Part shown: positions 34,801-46,319 of the stretch, in pieces
Layout of the letters: each line of letters begins with the position of its first letter
Position numbering within the stretch: the first letter of the stretch is position 1
Source: Fratercula arctica
Lineage: Eukaryota; Chordata; Aves; Charadriiformes; Alcidae
Reading direction: 5' to 3'
Assembly: GCA_947846985.1 (NCBI GenBank)
Contig: CANTUZ010000006.1
Coordinates: 44,747,707 to 44,811,706 of the forward strand
DNA: 64,000 nt
Notes under the pieces: model-generated
Databases searched by the model: none
Seen by the model: the letters and a program-made list of their open reading frames with translations, nothing else
Told to the model about the DNA's origin: nothing
Translations under genes and position numbers: made by a program

Positions 34801-37800
34801 ACTCTAGCCAATGAGCCATCCCTCTTAATTGGAGTGTCAAATGAAAAAATCACTCTCAATGGAGATCTTATTTGGGATGCTTCAGGTGAAAACAACATAG
34901 CTGCTTTCTCCAGTCGTCTAATGCAGGACTGTTCACAGCCAGTTCTTGTTCAACTTCATGAGTTGATTATCTGCTCTATTTATGTAATGATAAGATATAC
35001 GGATGGCCAAAGCAATCAAAGTTGCTATTCTCTTAATTTATTGAGTCTCAGTTGTGGTTTGGATTTGGTTTGCCTCCAATTATATGTTCCTTTAAACTTA
35101 ATCTGGTTAGTAAATGCAGTAGCAAAACTTGGTTTCCCTTTCAAGTTGCAACACAGTCCAAAATCATGAGAAAGATGGTGAACAGTCCTTATTAAGTGAA
35201 AGATGCTTGGGCCTCTTGGTAAGCAAAGCTGTTATCCAGCCCTTATGATCTGGCTTGTTTTTCTTGCTTCACTACAGAAATGGAAGTCACATGGGGAAAG
35301 CTGTAACAAAGCTAGGAAAGTGTGCCAGGCTCCCTCTTCCCATTAATTTCCAGGAAGACTTGGATGCCTTAACTGCTTTCATGCCTTTGAAAATATCACC
35401 CAAACAGCTTCTTAATTGAAACAGAGATTCAGGCAATGAAATGTTATAATCGGGGCCTTTCTCGGTGCATCAGAGAGGTGATATGTCCTTTGTGTTCATA
35501 GACAATAGAAGAACTTTCAAAAACAAGAACACAGCAAAAATTGTTATTTATTTTTCTGTCCTGTTCATGTGATCTTTGCTATCAATGGAGCCTCTGAAGT
35601 GGGGCGGAGAAAATGTGGCTAATATTCAAAACAACAACAAAAGATAGATATTTTTTTTTTTTCCTTCCTTTTTTTCTTTTCTTCATGCTAAGGCTGATTT
35701 TTTTGTGAAATCATTCTGGCTAGTAGCGAACGATGTATGAAAGGGAAAAATCCCTGCCCATGGCACAAATAAACAGATACTGCAATAAGATGAAGGTGCT
35801 TGTGCTGTGCTATTTGCTGTGTCCTTTGTGCACGGGCTCACCATTAAGTTTAAAGATAGAAAGAAAGGTCTAGAGTGTGCATACCTTAAAAAAATAAGAC
35901 CAAATGTAAGAAACAGGCTTTAAAATGTACATCTTATTAATTTTCTTCTTACCACTCCTCTGAAGAATCCTCTATTTTCTATGACAAGGTCTGATAGAGT
36001 TTGATGTTTTGTTCTGCTAGACAAATCCTTGTGTCATGCCCATGGATAAATTCATAATGGTGTCCTTAGTTCTGGGAAAGCACAGGAAAATTTGTAATTA
36101 CAGAATACATAAGCCTTGAAGGGAGTAAGACAACAGGTTCAGCTTTAACTGAATGTTTAACTGAATATTTAATTGTTTTGGAATATTTGAGTGAGCAGGA
36201 GTCTGTTAGCCTAAATATTTTAATTTAATACCTTGACTTTGCATATGTGGGATAAGAATAGTGTAATGAAGTTGATGTCTTGGCAGACGATGTTTTGGAG
36301 ACATTTAGTTGTAAAGTAGATTTCCTGGAGAAATCAGAGGGCGAGGGCTTCTCCACTGGTACAGGGTGCTATTTCTGTAACATTACTTGTCTCTGCATCC
36401 GTGGCCACAGCGAGCACAGTCCTGCTTATTCCTTACGCCATTCAGAGGCTATTGCTATGAACTATAAAAACCTATAATGAACAATCACATCGTCAAAAGT
36501 AGCTATTAGCTAAAGTTTTTCCAGTAATTTGCTATCGAGGAATTTTTTGACTACGCTTTTGCATGTGTGTTAAAGAGCTTCAGATAAAGGTGGTATTTTA
36601 TATACAAGACCAGATTAACACTGGGCAGTTTCAGGCATTCTTGTATGTAGGCTCATACACACGAAACGGTGCTTTTGATTCCAGAAAATCATATCTGTAG
36701 AGCTTGGATATATTTTTAAGTCCAGAACGAAGCTTTTTCTTAAAAAAGGATCAAAAGCTGAGAGCTCGAGAAATTTTAATGCTCTGCTGCTATAGATTAA
36801 TATGTGTGGTTAGGTTTTTTCCATAATTTACCATGCGTCAGTTCTTGTGTCCCAAGAAACTGAAGGGAATGAAGTGACAAGATGTCTTGACAAGCGTGGA
36901 ATAAAAAGATGGTGGGATGGGGAAAAAAAAAAAAAAATGCAGGCATACCGCTCTTTTCTGTGTTGCTGCAGAGATGAAATCTTTAGTCTAGTGTGTTTGC
37001 TTCTGCTGTATCGCTGCCCAGAAACCTTAATCATGGACGTGGATCCTGCTGGGCAGGGTGCGCTCTGAACGGTGGAAGAAAAAGATGATCTTGCTCAACA
37101 AGCGAATAAAAGAGAGTATCGTAGGTATGACTGAAATTCAAAATGCCAGCAGAGTTTCTTCCTTCTCCCTTAGTATTTTTCTGTAAAGATGGAAATATTT
37201 AAAGAGTCACTCACAGTAGTTATTTTAACTATGATTCTGTTTAAAACCTTGGTCTTCTTAAGGAGAAACAACTAGGAAATATATCTGAATATAATCCAAA
37301 ATTAAATGAACAGTTGTAGACAATGCAGAATTTTCTTCATTTCAGACATTAACTTGACTTACAGTCACCTTAAGTATACCTAGTTAATAACCATAGTTTT
37401 TATATTTTGCTATATAAAGTAGCATTTCAACCTCAAAGTGTAATATTGTATTAGGATTCAAAGCTCACTGGATCTTGTGCATGCCCACAATCCACAATGG
37501 CGGTCAAATGGAATGACCTTTGGTGTGTTAGCAAGAAAGAAGAGGAAAGCTGAGACAAGCGGAAGACATTCCATGTAGGAGAATAAGTAATGCTGCTTAA
37601 AATGATGCTCCATCCTTTTTGACGAAGTGAAATGAAGTTAAAACAATGAATCACTTTAAGTCCAGCGTAAGCTAATTGCACTTTGGATTCAGCAGCTACA
37701 AGTAACCTAATCCAAAAGTCACTCATCGGTAACCGTAAGCAATGTCATGGAAATGTATACATCAGCAAAAGTTGTGGATTACTGCTTATTACAGGCATTG

Positions 37801-39651
37801 AAGTGTCTATTTGGAAATATATTTCAGTGGTGTATGCGTGCCACTTGCCTCTTGTGGATTTTAATTACTCACACCTGTTAATGTAATTGTGCATTACTTA
37901 AATGATTCTTTTTTTTCCCTGCAATCTTAACCAGTTCAACATGAATTTATTTAGTTCTCAAGACTGCTCTTATCAATGCTCAATTCATTTCTTCACAATG
38001 CAGTAAGATAAACGATCTGTTCTCAAGGTTACAACTATCCTAATTCGTTCCAGGTTTCTGGCATGAAACAGGTTACATTTGCACATTCAGGGATTGGTCA
38101 CAATTTGTTAAAACAGGATATAATTCCCCATCCATTCTCTGCTTCTGGTTTATAAATGGGTTACCATCTGATACATACATACTGTCCTCACATTTCAAGA
38201 GAATACAATACATGTATTTTGAAGGCAACCTTTTGATTAGTAATAATGTTGGTCATGCATCCTGGCTTGCATAAAGAACTTCTTCAAACAGCACATTGCT
38301 CACAAGTTGAAAATTTTCCTACAGATTGTTCTTTCAGTAATTGTCTCTAGAAATTTTATTTAACTCCAGATTGGAAGCTCATGATGCATACGTTATATGT
38401 TTGACTTGTCTGTTAGATGATGAAATCGCTAGTTTGCAAACTGCTCCATGCCAGTATCTATTTTGGGGCTCTTGACCTCTTGCTTCTGTGGTGCCAAACT
38501 TCAGGTCACCTTTGGTTCATTGGGATGTGGCATTTCTGAAAAATATTGCGGGAATGGAAACCTTTTTCTTTCCAGGTCTCACAAATTCGTCCTACCATTA
38601 GCTGAGATCAGTCAAAATGAGATTAGAAGCTATAGGAGACAAGGAAGCGATGTGTTCCTCTTTGTGCCAGCCTAGATTACCGCCCTGCTAAACTCACTGG
38701 TTCGTACTTCAGTTCCTTTCTTACAAATGCATACCCGGTTTGTGGTGCCACGATACTGTTCTTGCAACTACTGGGATGCTTTCAAAAGGTACAAGTAGAA
38801 ATTAATCTTCAGACCTTTAAGTTCTTACAGTATGTGCTCCATTACAGGACTCTCTTGCTAGGATGTGATGGTCTCCCTTCGGCTCGGCTGCAAGCGGAGC
38901 GCTGTACTCCAGGCTAAGCAATCAGTCCTGTAAGAACAATAAAGCAGAAGAGACTTGACAAACACCACAGATATAATGTGTCAAAGCATCTAGCAATGCG
39001 TTGTGGATGTTCTCCTCGTTTTCTATCCTTACTGTCCCTTCTTTTCAAACAGGACCATTCAGTCTATTTTCCCCGCAATAAGATTTTTAAGTACTTTGAA
39101 CTCTGCTTGATATCTTACCACTGAATAATCCATGTTGCTTGTTATGTGGTAGAAGTGTTGCTGCAAAGGGTACCAAAAAGGGAGCAGAAGAACTATTAGA
39201 GTGTGGGTGGTCTGATGTATGCAGTGCCAAATCTAGATGACACCAGAATTGGGAAGCAATGGAAAAGAAATCTGCCTATAGCAAACGTTCAGGAAAGAGA
39301 AATTATTTAGCATAATGGAATGGAACATAGCTATATATAATGAGAGGAAATTAGGAAAGGAAAGCAAAATGGGACTGAAGCTGAATATCAGGCAAGCCTT
39401 CTTGAACATGAGCAACAGTGGAAGAGGACATTGCTCGATGTATCAGTAATTAGACTGTTTCCTAAGGGAAGCCCTCCACAAGCATTCTTAATGCAGTTGA
39501 AGATGCTTCATTTTTTGTGTATCAGTTGGGCAGAGTCTCTATGTTCATCCTAAATATATCATTATTTTCAGCATAATGGATTTGTATTTTATTGCATATT
39601 CTCCTCTGGAGTGTGCACACAAAATAGCATAATAAGGCTGTTTCTTTTCAG
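34801..39651. other. No gene recognised
   Basis: The 111-codon plus frame at 34834-35169 has no recognisable domain. A T-tract lies near 35650 and an A-tract near 36921. The segment around 39350-39470 vaguely recalls old CR1 but could not be aligned by eye. Confidence 0.4.
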
Positions 39652-39788
39652 TGCCCTGGTTCAGCAATATATTTACAGAATGGGAAAGTGTAGATGTCAT
39701 CCCGCATTCCTTCTTTGAATGGCAGTGTTGCCTAAGTGCTGAACAAGCAGGGCTGATGGAGTTCACTTTTATAGACCTTCCTTTTAGA
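39652..39788 (+). other. Exon-like segment, 137 bp, open frame
   Basis: It is preceded by GGCTGTTTCTTTTCAG, a near-consensus acceptor, and followed by AGA/GTAAGTGG, a good donor. Exactly one frame is open across the whole segment (45 codons, including PWFSNIFTEWESVDVIP); one other closes near the middle. The entering phase (two leading bases) matches the leaving phase of the segment at 26623-26827. The protein is not recognised. It is the most coding-like of the segments by splice strength plus frame, but a chance origin or a lncRNA exon remains quite possible. Confidence 0.27.
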
Positions 39789-41667
39789 GTAAGTGGTTGT
39801 GTTTCTGTGATAAACAATCGAAGAAGCTTTACTCCAAGTACTTCAATGTGCAATAATAGATGGTGAAGACAGAGGGATAGAAAAACAACACCACATTCAT
39901 CATGTAATGAGAAAGCCTATGCAGTTCAAGAGGAGGAAATAATTGTGCCTTTTCTTTCACCTATTATTCAAGTCAAATGCATCAATGGGCATTGCAAAGG
40001 TGCCTACCTTTATTTAGGTAGGACAGAGAAATCAAGCAGAAACTAGGGAGCAAAGTGAGAAATATTAAACATTAATACAGTAATGAGCACTAGATTACTG
40101 AACTTTATGCAGTATATAATGTATTTAATCTCCGTAATTTTCAAAATTATTTTTTTTTGTTACCCATGTTGACTACTTATACATATCTACAACCTAAAAT
40201 TTACAATTTTGGTTATATGGGAAACATCATTATTTACTGCTACTACTGATAAAACATTGTGTCTTGATCCGGAACAATAAGCCCATGAAATTTCACATGC
40301 TATGCACCTTTGGAAGAAATGTTTTAGAAAATTCTTTCATAATGCAGCTCTTCCGATTTTAAGTGCAATTAAGTTGGATATATTAATTCCAATATTTAAT
40401 TTCACGGTTGTTATAATCTAAATCATATATAATTAATCTGCTTTATGTGTTTCTTGTTCATGCCCATCTGAACACATTAGGGTAAGTCTACCCTATCACC
40501 TGTGACTACGTGTATGCAGAAGGAAGTCTAGAAGAAGCTGGTGGGAATGAATCCTTATCGATATGATAAAACTATGGTGAGGTCACTGATGGGCAAGCGA
40601 GAGACTGGCAGCGTGTACCCACCTGCCAGCTGCAAAGTCACCTGCAGTCTCCAGCTGTCGGACCAGCATTGACTCCGGCAGAGGTAGGAACTCCCCCGAA
40701 GTTACTGCAGCTGCATTTTTTTGCAGCAAGCACCTGCATCATTTGCTTTCTTAATTTATGTATTAAACTACATTGGAAATTAACACCGGAAAAGTGCTTT
40801 GAAGGCATTCCCAGGTTCCATTTGGGGATTTTTGATCTGGTGTAGCACGGAAAGGCTGGCTTTTGGGGGTTGCGTGTGAAGCGGTAACAGCTGCTCAGCA
40901 ATGAGTGACAGCAGTGCAAAAAACCAGCCTCAGCCGGACGAAATTCAAGGGTGTGAAAATGGGCACATTTCTGGTTCCCAAGCACTGTTGCTGAGCTATA
41001 TGTGTGTGTAAAGACATTAATATTTGAATTTGTTCCTCTTGAAAAAAGGGCAGGCATTTTATATTTTAAAAAATACATGGTATTATGAAATGAAATGTCA
41101 CTTCTCAGAATCGCAAGTATTTCCCAATATTGGGGCAGATTCTTTGCTGCCAAGAACTGGGTGAATCACTTCTGTAGCTACATCAAGACCCAGGTTTTGT
41201 CATGACCTTCTCTCTTATTCTTCCTCAGGATAACAGTATGGTTCATCTGTTGCTCCTGCAACTCTCTCAGAAAAGCTGAAGAAACCTTAATTTTGCTTAT
41301 ACTTGGACACTGATATCCTCCAAGCTGAAACTATGGGTAGGTCAGCTGTACTAACTCGACTGATGTTTCTATTATTCAAAGTCCTTTCATGTTTTTTAAG
41401 AATCAAGAAGATGTCTCTGCAGCTGTTATTCTCGGTACATGCTTCCCATCTTTTCCTTACAGTTATAAAAAGGAGTAAGTTTTTTTAAAAAGCAAAGATT
41501 TTGGTAAGTTTGTTTAACTTCAGGAACTGGGAGAGGACACATGCATTTGAAATACTTATGTTTTATTTCTCCTGGTGAAGCTGATGTTATTTCAGGATTG
41601 CTTGCTGCTCAAATTCCCTAGGTTGTTTAAAAAAAGTTTAAAGGTATCTCCTGTGAAACACACAGAG
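39789..41667. other. No gene recognised
   Basis: Includes the longest open frame of the window (40638-41153 minus, 171 codons), which has no recognisable domain and no coding-like composition. AT-rich sequence surrounds it. Confidence 0.4.
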
Positions 41668-42086
41668 TCATAGAATGGTTTGGGTTGGAAAGCACCTTGA
41701 AGATCATCTAGTTCCACCCCCCTGCCCTGGGCAGGGACACCTCCCACCAGACCAGGTTGCTCCAAGCCCCATCCAGCCTGGCCTTGAACACCTCCAGGGA
41801 TGGGGCAGCCACAGCTTCTCTGGGCAACCTGGGCCAGTGTCTCACCACCCTCAGAGTCAAGAATTTCTTCTTAATATCTAATCTGAATCTCCCCTCTTTC
41901 AGTTTAAAACTGTTCCCCCTCCTCCTATTGTTCCACTCCCTGATCCAGAGTCCCTCCCCAGCTTTCCTGTAGCCCCTTTAGGGGCTGGAAGGGGCTCTAA
42001 GGTCTCCCCGGAGCCTTCTCTTCTCCAGGCTGAACAACCTCAACTCTCTCAGCCTGTCCTCACAGCAGAGGGGCTCCAGCCCTGCT
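41668..42086 (-). mobile_element. CR1 LINE 3' fragment, longest copy
   Basis: Antisense CR1, about 420 bp. It reads from the inverted 3' end (TCATAGAATGGTTTGGG) through CAGACCAGGTTGCTCCAAG, CTCCAGGGATGGGGCAGCC, TCTCACCACCCTCAGAG, TTTCAGTTTAAAACTG, GGTCTCCCCGGAGCC and CTCTCAGCCTGTCCTCACAG. It is the cleanest copy here, suggesting a relatively recent insertion. It is 5'-truncated with no reverse-transcriptase coding. Open frames across it (41675-41881, 41757-41972) are artefacts. Confidence 0.97.
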
Positions 42087-43229
42087 TAAATATTTTTGTG
42101 CAATGCCATTTTCATGCCAGAAGTTTGTGAAGAAGGTTTACACATTGACTCTCCTCTGAGTCAGACGGACATGAATACATGATGTAGATTTAGCCCAAAC
42201 CCAGGAACAGCATCTTTACGTGTAGCATGGCTTTCCGCTTTTACAGAAGAGATCTCTGACAGGTTTCCGTCGGAACCGGTGTCTCCATGCACAGAAACAG
42301 CTGAAAGATGTTTCTTCATTCGGTGAATTCACCAGATGAAAACCAGCAGAGTCCAGAGTTGGGACAAGAAGTAAGCACGCAAGCACGCAAACTTAATGTT
42401 ACACTAGCACAGCTTTGTTTACAGGGTCTGTTATTAATGGCTGTAGGAGAATATTTATTAAATAAAGATACTTTAGTTTCAGAGTTTATACTGCTATGTT
42501 TCCTTTGAGTGTGTTTTGTAAATAAACACACATAAAAATGAAAACTGTAGTAGGACAGCTATGTAAGAAAGACCTTTTTTGTCCCAAAATGCCCTTTAAT
42601 TTGATAACAATAAAGATAATGGTAATAATAAATCTCTTTTACTACCATCAGTCACACTTAAATCACTGTGAGTATTTTATTAAAAGGAAAGACTGCAACA
42701 AAGTAAATTTAAGGCAGCAGAATTAAAGTCAGTTCTTGTGAGAATGGACTACTGTTCCTTTCTTCAGTCTGTGATTAATTTTTAAATAAATGAAACTACA
42801 CAGGCATGAGACATTACAGGCTTCTGATTTTATACTCTCTGAAACATTCAGATTAAACCATAAGACAGAAGGTTTCCAAAGATGCAAATTTGAAAACTAT
42901 TGTAAATATTGCAGTTTGTTCTCCACGAGAAACTTCTGGTATAATGGACAAATGCTGTGTTGTATATTTTATTCCAGGCTATTATCAGGACTGGTGTGAT
43001 TCAGATAACTTGTATCAGGGAGGATCTTTTATGTGCGCGCTGCAGAGTGGATTCAAGGTACTCTAATGGCATTGTTGACAGCTATATGCAGTAACTATAT
43101 AGCCTGTATCCTACATGCCCACATCTCAGCTCCTTTGCTCACACAAGAGGACGGCTAATCAACAGACTCAGCTCCAAATCTTCTGAATAACCATTATTTT
43201 TCTGCTGCTTTATGACACATGGCAGGCAA
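42087..43229. other. No gene recognised
   Basis: Several short plus-strand frames (62-69 codons). The one at 42308-42508 meets GAA/GTAAGC near 42370 but has a stop just upstream of its start. Nothing is assignable. Confidence 0.4.
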
Positions 43230-43420
43230 AGAAAAGAAAACGTGACACTGTGGCTAATATTGCCTCACTGTTCTGCTGTTATGTGGTTTAGCAGGAGCTA
43301 TTTGTCATGAGCAGGCGTACAATAATACTGGTAGCATTCATTAGGGTGGCTTTATGTATTCATTTTTGGGGGCAGTTGAAGCTTTGATTTAAGCTCAAAG
43401 TCAGGTCTTGGTGACTCAAA
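43230..43420. promoter_or_regulatory. Candidate conserved non-coding block
   Basis: Non-repetitive, balanced-composition sequence with TTATGTGGTTT (RUNX-like) and ATTCATTAGGG motifs, and no long frame. It is proposed on appearance only. Confidence 0.2.
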
Positions 43421-45348
43421 TTGGTATCCGAGCACTATAAATTTAGAAAATGTAGTCCATAATCCTCAAACTAGCAGTTGTTTACTATACCTGCTGAGAG
43501 TCTGTGGTGCACAGGCTGGAACAGCATATAGAAAAAATACCTTAAGTGGCTTAGGTCATCGTGCCAAATCTTGTTCGATTAACGTAATTCATCTCACCAT
43601 TACTTGGCTTACAGCTTTGGACCATTCTTAACATTAAAAAAAAAAAAAAAAAGGTCTTGATAGAAACTGATTTTAGTGTGTACGCAACATCTCCTGACAG
43701 TGAGTTCATAGCAGCCTATTAAAGCTTAATTAACATTCCTGTCTTAGAACGCTTATGAAATCTGAAGACCCAAAGTTGTCATAGTGGACTTTATTTTCCC
43801 AGAAAACAATTATTGTACATGACTAATTCAATCATATTGTTCTTAAAATTCTGGTGCAAATATGTAAAGCAAAATTGAGCAAAGCTTTTTGATTTATTGC
43901 AGTTGCCAACCGTCTGTGATATTTTTTGTCCTTAATCATCACGGCATGAAATCAGGAATAGCGTGTAACTGATCTGCTAAATGAGTCAAAGTGGTACAGT
44001 GCTCCTGGACACTAGATGAAAGCAGTGTTATGTGACAGTTGATCTATTTTAGCAGACTTTCTGTGTGGATTATAGACTATAAATCTCTTATATGGTATGT
44101 TTTGTTCTCTTCAATATGCTTTGCATCTAGACTGTATTATTCAACACGCTTTCCATCACAGATGGTATCTGATTCATTCAGCCTAATGTGGTTTGTAGCC
44201 ATTTGGCTATCTATTAAGTATAGATTTTTTAAAAAAATGTATTATAATTTGTCATTTTATGGGATTAATTAGATTCAGACAATTTGTCTATTGAATTATG
44301 TGGCGGCTTTGTGTAACTGTGATAAGAACTGAGCTGGCTCAATATTAAGAAAATTTAAATATCTACCCCTTAGGCGGTAGAAACAATACAAACTTCTAAG
44401 GGCTCCCTACATGGATTTTGTGCTTTAGACATCTGCTCTGATAGCAGAGAAGCCTGGATAAGTGATTAATACTGTGTCAAGGATTTGAAAGTTTTTGCTT
44501 AGAGTAGAGCACTTCTGACAATGAACCCACTAATCTGTTTGCTACGTTGCAAATAGTAGAACAATCTGGAAAAAGGATAATTCTCATGACCCTCAACCTC
44601 AAACCCCAAAACTGTGCTACTTGAGAAGTCACTTAGAAAAAATTGTTAGTTTTCACATCCTAGGAGGCTTGGAATGGCCTAAAATATGCGATGTTGACAG
44701 ACAACAGTTCCACCACGCGCAGGCTGTGAGTTAGCGTTTCTGGCGTCTCAAGTAGGAGTAATGGTTTCTAGATTTCTTATCTTACAATATACAAAATGCT
44801 TCAGATAAATCTCGCCGTGCCTTAGTTGTATTACTAGCAAATCATTTAAGCTGCTGATAGATGGGCAGTTCTGCATTGCAAATGGAGGCACTGACCCATA
44901 CATCACGCGGGATCTCAGTAGCATCTCTGGTAGTTACGTGCGTAACTCAGGAAAATGAGATTGTCAAACCACAGTCTGTTGCAACAGGTTGTGTATAATA
45001 GCATAATAAAAAGGAAAAATGGAATAAAAAAAGGTGTATACTGAAATGGGGTTTGAAGTAAGAGGCAGTGGTATCAAACTGGAGATATCCGTATTACTCC
45101 CTTAGGTAGTATCTGAGAACTTACGCAGAGAAAGCACCATCTGTTGGAGCATCATTTCTGTGGGCTGCAGGTCTGTCTCCAAACTGCCCCACTAATGTCC
45201 ACTGTGTGTCACTCACGGATACCATGAGTACAGCAGCTATCACGGAAATATTGTAGGTGCTAAGCCAAACTTTCACTAAATGGTGAAAAAAGTGAGAAAA
45301 ATTGTGTTGTTGGGCTCAACAGGCATTAACCATAGACATGTATAATAA
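43421..45348. other. No gene recognised
   Basis: AT-rich. There is an A17 run at 43636-43652. The following sequence to about 43900 is unique and could be another conserved block, but with less reason. Confidence 0.4.
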
Positions 45349-45381
45349 GGCTGGGGGGGGGGGGGGGGGCGGGGCGCAGCC
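45349..45381 (+). repeat. G17 homopolymer in a small inverted frame
   Basis: Seventeen G at 45353-45369 are followed by CGGGGCG. The short inverted pair GGCTG/CAGCC flanks the run at 45349-45353 and 45377-45381. Such a run can form a G-quadruplex and is prone to sequencing and replication errors, so its true length is uncertain. Confidence 0.85.
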
Positions 45382-46125
45382 GTGAGAGGGATGTACCTGG
45401 ATGTGGCCAACAGTGACATTGTAGGCAGACTGGAGCTACACATCAAAATACAGCTCAGAGACAGTGAAATCAAAACAGCAAAGTCATTGATGACTGTAAT
45501 GATATTTAGAACTAAAAAAAAAACCCAACCCTACTTGATCTAAGCCTTTATTATGTTTACCAGTAGCTGTTAAACAAACACTATCAGAGAACATACAAAC
45601 TATGGAGGCTATTCACTTGGGCACAAAAGTGCTTTTTTGCCAGAATTCAATGAGTGACAAATCGAATCCAAGAATCTCCAGTTGAGAAAATGATATGCCA
45701 TCTGCTCGTCATTCATTTGTGAAGTCCTTTCATACTGGGATGGGAGAGATAGGATTCAAATGATTACGATGCTACGGACAGATGAATGCTCATGTGTATT
45801 TTTATCCTTCTAGAAAATCACATGGAAAGCCTCATACTTTGAATTTTGTATAAATATAGATTTCAGATTCTGAAACATAGTATTTCTGTTTAAGGTGATG
45901 CATCTTAAAAGGTAAAAAGACCATTTTTCTTCCTTGCAAAGTCTCCCAAGTTAATCAGCTGGATCCCTCTAACGAATCTTGGAGTATTTGCCATTGGCCA
46001 GCAGTGTGTTGGCATTGGCAGCAAAGGACTGATTGCCTAAAAGAGAAGCGAGCAGAGTCGTCAAGGGAATTAAGTTAAATGTAGACTGCTAATGAAAGGG
46101 ACAAGCACTTTCCTCCTCCCCACAG
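45382..46125. other. No gene recognised
   Basis: Only short open frames; no repeat found. Confidence 0.4.
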
Positions 46126-46319
46126 CTCTTCCTTGAAGTGTCTCTAGAGACAACTGCCGAAGCAGCAAAAATTGAACCAGCGTAATGAAGAAGAGTGATT
46201 TTGTAGAAATTATTAATATGCACAAGGAAACAGTACAAAATGCTGGTTGTAAGGCTGTTGATTCTAAGGCAGTAAATTACAGCTATGGAGATGCGTACAT
46301 TTGCCTTTGCTCAAGCTTG
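46126..46319 (+). other. Exon-like segment with very strong splice signals
   Basis: It follows CTTTCCTCCTCCCCACAG and ends at TTG/GTAAGTACC; together these are the best-matched acceptor and donor pair in the window. No frame is open throughout. Frame 0 runs 19 codons (LFLEVSLETTAEAAKIEPA) to a TAA at 46183. A new ATG at 46185 then opens a 53-codon frame that continues 8 codons past the donor (stop at 46344-46346). That suits a 5'-UTR-plus-start exon, a terminal coding exon of another isoform, or a lncRNA exon. Entering phase 0 matches the leaving phase of 39652-39788. No homology is recognised. Confidence 0.27.

Noticed and set aside
34834..35169. 111-codon plus-strand frame
   Set aside because: No domain, no splice context and a composition typical of random AT-rich sequence.
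38860..38960. LTR-like GC-rich segment ending near an AATAAA
   Set aside because: No TATA box, terminal dinucleotides or target duplications were found; a single AATAAA is too weak.
39340..39540. Possible very old CR1-like segment
   Set aside because: A few words recall CR1 (for example AAGCTGAATATCAGGCAAG), but no continuous alignment or 3' end could be traced by eye.
40638..41153. 171-codon minus-strand open frame, the longest in the window
   Set aside because: Its length is near what chance gives in 64 kb of six-frame sequence, its composition is not protein-like and no domain is recognisable.
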